Below are positions 57,838-64,000 of a DNA stretch of 64,000 nt, in pieces. The stretch spans positions 5,332,001-5,396,000 of the forward strand of contig NZ_CP076607.1 in NCBI RefSeq assembly GCF_018966525.1. Reading direction: 5' to 3'. This stretch comes from Paenibacillus sophorae (lineage in GTDB: Bacteria > Bacillota > Bacilli > Paenibacillales > Paenibacillaceae). A program made the position numbers and the translations under genes. The notes beneath the pieces are model-generated. The model saw only the letters and a list, made by a program, of their open reading frames with translations, was not told the origin of the DNA and did not search any database. Position 1 is the first letter of the stretch; every line of letters starts with the position of its first letter.

Positions 57838-59412
57838 TCAATTCCCGGCATTCAGCAAATTCGCAATCGCCTGAGCCGCTTCCGCCCGGGTTGTCGTTCC
57901 CTGCGGGACGAACGCCGCCGCGCTTCTGCCTTTCATCAGGCCAAGTCCCGCCGCCTTGCTTGCGGCATCCCGCGCCCAAACGCTGATTGCCGCTTGGTCC
58001 TTAAAGACCGGCGGCGCCGCGCTTTCGGTCTGGGCCTGCGGCTGAAGGACGCTCCAGGCTCTGACGAGCATTGCCGCCATCTCTTCGCGGCTGATCGTTT
58101 GCTCCGGCTTAAAGGAAGCTGCGCCGAGGCCTTTGACGATTCCGGCCTGGTGGGCTGCCACCACCTCATCCGCATACCACTTGCCTGCCGGGACGTCCGT
58201 GAACGACGCGCTTCCTCCGCTCAGTCCGAGCGCGCGCACCAGCAGCGCCGCGAATTCGGCGCGCGTCACCTTGCGTGCAGGCGCGAATTCCTTCAAGCTT
58301 ATTCCTTCCACAATGTGCTTCGCCGCCATTTCCGTAACGGCGTCATATGCCCAGTTTCCGGCAGGAACATCCGTGAACGTCCTGCGGTATTCCAGTACTG
58401 TGTATTTGCTGAAATGATTCATTTTGCCGCTGAGCCAACCTCCTGCAGACAGGCTGCCGGTATACTCAAGCTCCCCTGCATCAGAGATATAATAGATTCC
58501 AGCCAGTTTGGACGCGATAAGCCCGTTTGCCTTAAGCTGGAGTGTGACCGGATGATCAAATGCGGAGATCGCCGTTTCGGCTCCGCCGCTTGTGATCAGC
58601 TTCATCTCAAATTCGTATAGATCACTTCCTGGCTTGAGCTCTGCATAATTGTGCTGCTTGGCAAGCTCCAGCAGCGATTTCATGTCGGCAGCGGCCACCT
58701 TGTTGATACTTACAGCCACTTCACCGCCGCCCGCCTTGGATGCCTTGCCCAGCAGGTCGCGGAGCGTCTGAACACTCAGCTTAAGCGTAAATTCCTCACC
58801 CGCCAAATTTAAGCCGGTACCGTTTTGCGCAAGCTTTTCCAGCAGAGCGGCCGGAATGTGCGCTTCCGCACCTGTTCCAAGATTGAACGTCGCCTCTTTT
58901 AAGACTTCGTTAAAAGTGAGCTTATCCTCCGTCACCCGCACGATATTGGCGGGAGAGGGAGAAGGCGCCTGCGAGGCCGCCGCACCCGAGCCGCCCGAAC
59001 CCGAACCCGGACCCGGACCCGTTGATGGAGACGGGGTTGGAGTCGGTGCTCCGGTCGGAGACGGCGCCAGTCCGTAGGTAAAGCTGGTCTTATAAGGAGT
59101 GCTGCTGTTCTCTACGCCGAGCTGAACCTCGTACTTGCCCTCGGCGGAAATATTCCATTTAAAAGTGAACACGCCGCCATCTCCGCTTTTTACGCTGTCC
59201 AGAAAAAATTGTCCGCCGGGTTCCACCACCTTCAGCGTTACCAGCTGCCCAGCTCCGGACGCAACTTTCCCCGTTACCGCCCCCTGCTTGGCGGACGCAT
59301 CCGCGCTTGCCGAGACATCCGTAAACCAGACGGTCTCCGAAGCGGTAACCATTACTTGCCAGAACGTAGACAGGAGCAGAATTAGGATTAGCGCGGTTAT
59401 GCTCTTCTTCAT
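57838..59412 (-). CDS. secreted protein with three S-layer homology domains
   Basis: 524 residues. A signal peptide (KKSITALILILLLSTFWQVM) is followed by an Ig-like domain (TVWFTDVSASADASAKQGAV..., FTFKWNISAEGKYEVQLGV), a Pro/Thr/Ser/Gly linker, a ~200-residue middle part (LTFNEVLKEATFNLGTGAEA), and three SLH domains starting at FTDVPAGNWAYDAVTEMA, FTDVPAGKWYADEVVAAH and FKDQAAISVWARDAASKA. SLH domains bind pyruvylated cell-wall polymer, so it sits on the cell surface. AGAAGGAGGC precedes the ATG. It follows the GH31 gene by 69 bases. Confidence 0.92.
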   Translation of the reverse strand: MKKSITALILILLLSTFWQVMVTASETVWFTDVSASADASAKQGAVTGKVASGAGQLVTLKVVEPGGQFFLDSVKSGDGGVFTFKWNISAEGKYEVQLGVENSSTPYKTSFTYGLAPSPTGAPTPTPSPSTGPGPGSGSGGSGAAASQAPSPSPANIVRVTEDKLTFNEVLKEATFNLGTGAEAHIPAALLEKLAQNGTGLNLAGEEFTLKLSVQTLRDLLGKASKAGGGEVAVSINKVAAADMKSLLELAKQHNYAELKPGSDLYEFEMKLITSGGAETAISAFDHPVTLQLKANGLIASKLAGIYYISDAGELEYTGSLSAGGWLSGKMNHFSKYTVLEYRRTFTDVPAGNWAYDAVTEMAAKHIVEGISLKEFAPARKVTRAEFAALLVRALGLSGGSASFTDVPAGKWYADEVVAAHQAGIVKGLGAASFKPEQTISREEMAAMLVRAWSVLQPQAQTESAAPPVFKDQAAISVWARDAASKAAGLGLMKGRSAAAFVPQGTTTRAEAAQAIANLLNAGN

Positions 59413-59481
59413 GGTTTGCCTCCTTCTAAAAGGAGCCCCGGCGGTGCATTCCCGCCGGGTTCCTTCATCTAATATAATGGT

Positions 59482-62400
59482 TCAAGGGGTGAGCTCGGTT
59501 ACGCCGGCAAGCGGCATCATGGTGGTGTTCATCAGATCCTCGCCTTCCCAGACCATCAGCTTAACCTTGTATCCCGCAACACTGGACGGAAGCTGGAAGC
59601 CCGCATTCAGCTGCAGGGTCTGGCCTGCCTTGACGAGTGAGGAGCTGTAAGCATGATTGACCATCTTCAGTCCGCCGTTCGTATCATAGAGCGCGGCAAT
59701 GATCATCACTTGCTTGTCTTCGGACAAGGCGTTCGTTACTTTGACCTTGGCGTCCAGATATTTGCCGGCTTCAAGCTTATTCATATTAAATGAAGGTTCC
59801 ATCTTGAAGCTGTCTTCCATTCTCTTCAGTACCGTATAGTCCAACGTATACGATGCGCTCCCGGCTTCGACGCGGATCTGGTACGGACCTGCGGGAAGCG
59901 TGGCTGGCAGCGGCAGAGTTAGGCTGGCCTTGCCTCCTGCAACGGAGCCAGAAGCAGCCGGAACTCCCTCATAGGGCAGGGCGTTTTTCAGCAAGACTGC
60001 TTTGACGGCCGTTCCGTCAGCGACGTTAGCCGTATTAGCGGTGATTTGCACATCCTTGGCGCTGCCAGCGCGGTGCATAGCGGCGTCCAGCGTCACGTCT
60101 TTGATGTTTGAGGTTCCGTCCGCGGTCAGCGCGGCTGTAATTTGCTGAGCCTCCGAAGTCGCAACCTTCGCCGTTCTGACATACAGCTTGCGGGCGGACG
60201 CATCGTAGTACCATACATCCTGGCCTTCGTTCACAGCATTTTTGGAGCTAACCTCCGCCAGTTCTTGGCCGTTTCGTTTGACGGAATAGACCGTCTTGCC
60301 TTCGGCTCCGACTTTCACCTCGGAAGACCAAACCCGTTGGTCGACCTTTCCTGTGTAGCTGCCCTTTATTGCAGCGATATTCAGAGCTACTTTGTCATTC
60401 TGCGAATTTGCCGAGATCTCGGTTGCCGATGATTGACCTTTCTCGTAAGCATACGTTTTGCCGTCATCCTCGTAGAGCGTGAATTTCGAAGTCTCTCGGC
60501 TGATTAACGGATACACTTTGAGCGTCAATTCGCTTGCCGGAGTCTGTTCGGAGAAGTCCTGCGCGTCTCTGGTCGGAATGATGGCGCCTTCCTTCACCAG
60601 CATCGGAATGGTATTCAGGTCCGCGCTGTACGTGATTTCCTGCCCGCCGGTATACTGCTGTTCAGAGTTCCAGTCATACCAGGTTCCGCTTGGCAGATAG
60701 ATCGTTCTTTCCGTTGCTTTTTCCTGATGCACAGGAGCAGCCAAAATAGAACCGCCGAACATCCACTCATCCTGAATGTTGTAAACCTTGCTGTCGTTCG
60801 CGTAGTCCATAACGAGCGGCTTCATCAGCGAAGTTTCGCCGTCTGCCGTCTGCTTAGCCGTAGAGTAGATGTACGGCAGCAGTTGGTAGCGCTGGTTGAT
60901 CGCTTTCGTTACCGAAGCTTCCGCTGCGTCTCCGAATGCCCATGGCTCTCTGATATTGGTCGGATCTGTAGGATTGTCGCCAAGAGCCACATGGGACCGG
61001 AAAATCGGCATCAGCGAAGCCGCCTGCATCCAGCGGGTGTATAGCTCCGGCGTAGGTTTGCCGACAAAGCCGCCGGTATCGTTAGTGAAATACGAAATGC
61101 CCGATGCCGCCGCGCTTAAGCCGAGCTGCAGCTGATGCGAGAAAGAAGCCCAACTGGAGTCAATGTCTCCGCTCCAGACGGTGGTGCCATACTGCTGAAT
61201 GCCGGTGAAGCCCGATCTTGCCAGCGTCCAGACCCGGTCGTCGGTGTAGCCGCGCTGGCCGTCATAGAAAGCTTTTGCCTCATTCAGTGCATACACGTTG
61301 GTAATTTCCGCCGCGCTGCCTGCGGCAAACTGGTCTCTCACAGAATCGGTTGGCTGCTCCGGTTCGTTAAGGTCGATCCAGTAGCCTTTTACGCCGGCAT
61401 CATGCAGCTTTTTCACCTGGGAGCTGTACCACTTGGCCGCTTCGGGATTGGTGAAGTCGATCAGTCCCGCTTTGCCGTACCAAGCCGGATACATGACCGT
61501 TTTGCCGGAAGCGTCCTTGACAAAATAGCCTTTGCTGTCGCCCTCTTTAAAATTGGAAGCCGTAACCTGGATGTAAGGATCGACGATGGTTACGATGTTG
61601 ACGCCTTTTCCCTTCAGTTCATCCATGTTTGCCTTTGGACTCGTAAAGTCCTGCGCAGGATCGTCGTTCCAGGTCATATCGAAATAATGATTCTTCTTAG
61701 CCCAGTACACATCCAGCACCATGGAGTCGAGCGGGATATTCTTATCGCGGAAGGTGTCCACGATGCCGTCCACTTCGTTCCAGCTTCTGTAACCGTATCT
61801 GGACTGCATATATCCCAGCGTCCACATCGGCGGAATCGGAGCGGTGCCGGTCAGGCCCCCAAAACTCTTCATAATACTGTTCAATGAACCGTTGTTCTCG
61901 CCGGCGATGAAGTAATACAGCATTTCCCCGTTCGGCGCGCTGAAGCTGTATTTGCTCTCATCCGCCGCCCCCATATCAAAGGCCGCTTTCTCGAACGTAT
62001 TATCGAAATACAAGCCATAACCCTTCGTGCTGGTAAAAAAGGGGCTGGAAACGTCGGACGTATTGCCGCCGTAACCTCCGGTCATCGCATTGTCCATAAC
62101 GACCTTCTTGCCTCTGCGGTCAAACGACTGCGCGTCGCGGTCCATGCCGAGTCCGAAGATATGTTCATCCGGCGCAAGGGACATCTCGCTATATATGCCG
62201 GTATCTCCATCGTACCCGAAGCCTTCGCCGCTAATTTGTTCGGACAGCAGCTTCGTGTTGGAAGCGTCATAGTAAGCCAGACGGAACGGCGACTTGTAAG
62301 CTCGCACACTCAAAGCATCGGTCTGTATCAGAATGTAGCCTTCGTCTTCCATATTCTTAATGGCAGGCTTCACTGTTCCCTGCTCGCTGTCGACAACGAA

Positions 62401-64000
62401 AGTGTCCTTCTTCGCAAAAGTTCCGGTCGGCTCCATCCATACCTTGGCCGTATCAGCTTTTACAAATTCAAGCTTCACCTTCGCGCTGCCCTGCGAATTC
62501 AGCACAACCCCCGTTCCGCCTGAGGACACCTGGTACGGATCGGTTTCCGACAGACTGCTAACGAATGTAACGTCTTTAAACTGCTGGTCATTGTCCTTCT
62601 GCAGCTTGAAGTCGTCGATACCCAGCAAGCTTCCCGCTTTGCCCTCGGAAATCACGCCGACCTTGACCACTTCGTTCATGGACAGCTGAATATTCGGCAG
62701 CTTCAGCTCCGTAAATTCCGCTCCGGCCGGAATATCGAGCTTCTTCGTGCCGCCGGAATAGCTTACATACACCTGGGCCTTGTCAAAGTCCCCGGTCTTG
62801 CGGGTCTTCACCGACAGTTGATATACGCCGTCTGTCGGCGCATTGCTGAACTGCCAGATATCGGAGGAATAGGCGCTGGCTCCGCCGATTCTGGCGAAGG
62901 CGTTATCCCCGTCTTTGGCGATTGCCTGATGCGTCATGTTCGTGCGGCTCCAGCCGGTGAAGCCTTCGTCAAAGCCCGGATTGTACAAGGCTACCGCCGG
63001 AGCTTCAGTCACCACTTCCTCGGAGGTAAATTTCACATTGTCGATCTGCATGGAAGTGTCCGCCTTAGGCGCCTCAATGATGAACTTGACCGTGGCTTCC
63101 TGCTCCGTTATATCCGCTTCGGCCTTGAATTCCTTGTACTCAAAATCGCCTGATTCCCATTTCGTCTTGCCTGTTGATGGAACTCCATCCTTGAGGCTTG
63201 GCGTAATATTAACGGCCACATCATCTTTGCCCGGCTGCGAAATGACCATTTTCGCCGTTCCGCCAGCAAACGTCGGATCGGTATGCGGCATCAGCTTAAC
63301 CATAGCGGAAAGGGTATAATGCCCGTTCTTCAGACTGGTAATCTTCTGCTGGGATGTCGCTTTACCTCCGGCATCCGGCGAATACAGGTACTGCTTGCGG
63401 CCTGCAAAGGCATCATTGGTATCCACGCCATGCCATATCGTGGTGCCGTGCGTATCCACTGTCCATCCGGTTTCATTGCCCATTTCGAAATCACCGTTAA
63501 TCAATTGGCCGGTTCCGGAACTGAACGAGATGGAGTCGATGTGAACGGAACCCGCACTGTCCTCCGTCTGCTTCAAGGTGATCAGATTCGTTCCTTTTTT
63601 CAGCGAAACCGTCTTTTCCGCACTGCTCCATTTATCCCAGTTGTCTTTGCCGAGACTCTTGAAAGCAACCGTATCCGAATCGACTGTGCTGCCGGCCTCA
63701 TTTTCCACGGATACCGCAAGTAGGCTGTCCGCTTCATTGCCATTTGCGTAGCGGACATTCAGCGGGTAGTCGCCGTCCTGTGGAACACTGACGGCAAAGG
63801 TCAGCTTGGCGTCTTTTTTATCCAGCCCGGCGATGTAGCCAAAGCCCTGGTATCCCGCCGCATCATTGCCGAAGATCGCTCCGCCTTGATACGCAGCCAC
63901 TTCAGCCTGATAAGACTTGGAAGCCGTCTTCGGAATCAGTTTCAGCACGATAGCATCATGCGGTTCAAGGGTTTTGGAGTAGACCTTTTTATATCCGAGG
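59482..64000 (-). CDS. multimodular glycoside hydrolase family 31 enzyme, 5' end outside window
   Basis: At least 1505 residues, open at the right edge. The first visible residues (SDIKKVYSKTLEPHDAIVLK) look like the C-terminal beta-sandwich of another glycosidase module, such as GH27. Then comes a CBM35-like module (YQAEVAAYQGGAIFGNDAAGYQGFGYI), two more carbohydrate-binding-like modules (LINGDFEMGNETGW and LYNPGFDEGFTGWSR) and the GH31 catalytic domain. Its nucleophile Asp is in YWIDLNEPE (61372-61374) and its acid/base Asp in VWSGDIDSSW (61165-61167). A ~250-residue C-terminal part follows. It hydrolyses or transfers alpha-glucosyl or alpha-xylosyl units; exact specificity is not readable. 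Probably secreted. Confidence 0.9.
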   Translation of the reverse strand, partial: LGYKKVYSKTLEPHDAIVLKLIPKTASKSYQAEVAAYQGGAIFGNDAAGYQGFGYIAGLDKKDAKLTFAVSVPQDGDYPLNVRYANGNEADSLLAVSVENEAGSTVDSDTVAFKSLGKDNWDKWSSAEKTVSLKKGTNLITLKQTEDSAGSVHIDSISFSSGTGQLINGDFEMGNETGWTVDTHGTTIWHGVDTNDAFAGRKQYLYSPDAGGKATSQQKITSLKNGHYTLSAMVKLMPHTDPTFAGGTAKMVISQPGKDDVAVNITPSLKDGVPSTGKTKWESGDFEYKEFKAEADITEQEATVKFIIEAPKADTSMQIDNVKFTSEEVVTEAPAVALYNPGFDEGFTGWSRTNMTHQAIAKDGDNAFARIGGASAYSSDIWQFSNAPTDGVYQLSVKTRKTGDFDKAQVYVSYSGGTKKLDIPAGAEFTELKLPNIQLSMNEVVKVGVISEGKAGSLLGIDDFKLQKDNDQQFKDVTFVSSLSETDPYQVSSGGTGVVLNSQGSAKVKLEFVKADTAKVWMEPTGTFAKKDTFVVDSEQGTVKPAIKNMEDEGYILIQTDALSVRAYKSPFRLAYYDASNTKLLSEQISGEGFGYDGDTGIYSEMSLAPDEHIFGLGMDRDAQSFDRRGKKVVMDNAMTGGYGGNTSDVSSPFFTSTKGYGLYFDNTFEKAAFDMGAADESKYSFSAPNGEMLYYFIAGENNGSLNSIMKSFGGLTGTAPIPPMWTLGYMQSRYGYRSWNEVDGIVDTFRDKNIPLDSMVLDVYWAKKNHYFDMTWNDDPAQDFTSPKANMDELKGKGVNIVTIVDPYIQVTASNFKEGDSKGYFVKDASGKTVMYPAWYGKAGLIDFTNPEAAKWYSSQVKKLHDAGVKGYWIDLNEPEQPTDSVRDQFAAGSAAEITNVYALNEAKAFYDGQRGYTDDRVWTLARSGFTGIQQYGTTVWSGDIDSSWASFSHQLQLGLSAAASGISYFTNDTGGFVGKPTPELYTRWMQAASLMPIFRSHVALGDNPTDPTNIREPWAFGDAAEASVTKAINQRYQLLPYIYSTAKQTADGETSLMKPLVMDYANDSKVYNIQDEWMFGGSILAAPVHQEKATERTIYLPSGTWYDWNSEQQYTGGQEITYSADLNTIPMLVKEGAIIPTRDAQDFSEQTPASELTLKVYPLISRETSKFTLYEDDGKTYAYEKGQSSATEISANSQNDKVALNIAAIKGSYTGKVDQRVWSSEVKVGAEGKTVYSVKRNGQELAEVSSKNAVNEGQDVWYYDASARKLYVRTAKVATSEAQQITAALTADGTSNIKDVTLDAAMHRAGSAKDVQITANTANVADGTAVKAVLLKNALPYEGVPAASGSVAGGKASLTLPLPATLPAGPYQIRVEAGSASYTLDYTVLKRMEDSFKMEPSFNMNKLEAGKYLDAKVKVTNALSEDKQVMIIAALYDTNGGLKMVNHAYSSSLVKAGQTLQLNAGFQLPSSVAGYKVKLMVWEGEDLMNTTMMPLAGVTELTP

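Noticed and set aside
57197..57979. Minus-strand frame of ~260 codons over the 57.4-kb minisatellite
   Set aside because: It crosses a terminator, overlaps the small membrane protein gene and the SLH gene end, and owes its length to GC-rich repeats.
1..64000. rRNA, tRNA, complete prophage or insertion sequence
   Set aside because: None recognised on either strand: no transposase, integrase or structural phage gene and no cloverleaf with CCA end.

Overview
The window reads as chromosomal DNA of a spore-forming, moderately high-GC Bacillota, most likely Paenibacillus. Pointers are two YheC/YheD spore-coat ATP-grasp proteins, an Sda checkpoint gene, DnaB/DnaI of the Bacillus primosome type, HemQ, KtrAB, EcsAB, YumB/YumC-like NADH and ferredoxin reductases, a T-box before thrS, an SLH-domain surface protein and a very large modular GH31 enzyme. 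No rRNA, tRNA, phage or complete insertion sequence is seen, and no CRISPR array.

Layout. 1-9.3 kb: end of a YheC/YheD gene, psd, gpmA, an AraC regulator behind a MocR-type regulator that faces an FMN-binding (PNPOx-like) gene, an aminotransferase, a tiny YjcZ-like gene and a PadR/HAAS pair. 9.4-12 kb: a TetR-SDR-SDR operon with a palindromic operator over its promoter. 12.1-13.4 kb: an RlmA-type 23S rRNA methyltransferase preceded by a 350-base leader. The leader carries a leader peptide (MVFFIRLRFPALNRN) very like the macrolide-arrest peptide of ermD, and a terminator just before the gene. 13.4-21.2 kb: a seven-gene operon that I read as sulfolactate uptake and degradation (tripartite transporter tctBAC, suyAB, comC, slcC), with its own leader terminator and a divergent GntR regulator. 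21.4-31.9 kb: ecsAB with a DEAD-box helicase, an SDR, cheX, LysR-hisJ, a small HhH protein, PfpI protease plus MFS exporter, and a Tat-exported phosphoesterase. 32-38 kb: a DUF3891-like fragment, an MBL hydrolase, a four-copy repeat and sdhCAB with a divergent LysR gene. 38-49 kb: T-box-thrS, ktrBA, a CPBP protease, uvrC, trxA and two small genes, the last three inside a 2-kb pair of inverted composite repeats. 49-57 kb: dnaI, dnaB, yuiB-like, hemQ, yumB/yumC-like genes, sda with DnaA boxes and a LexA-like box, and a second YheC/YheD gene. 57-64 kb: a small membrane protein, the SLH protein and the GH31 enzyme, which runs off the right edge.

Most striking are the ermD-like leader in front of an rlmA gene, the sulfolactate operon with a putative attenuator, the MocR regulator that has lost its PLP lysine, and the sda control region. 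Small genes absent from a long-ORF view (leader peptide, sda, yqzM-like, yjcZ-like) were recovered by reading ribosome binding sites. Starts were chosen by ribosome binding site where several were possible. All family assignments come from reading motifs; no database search was run.
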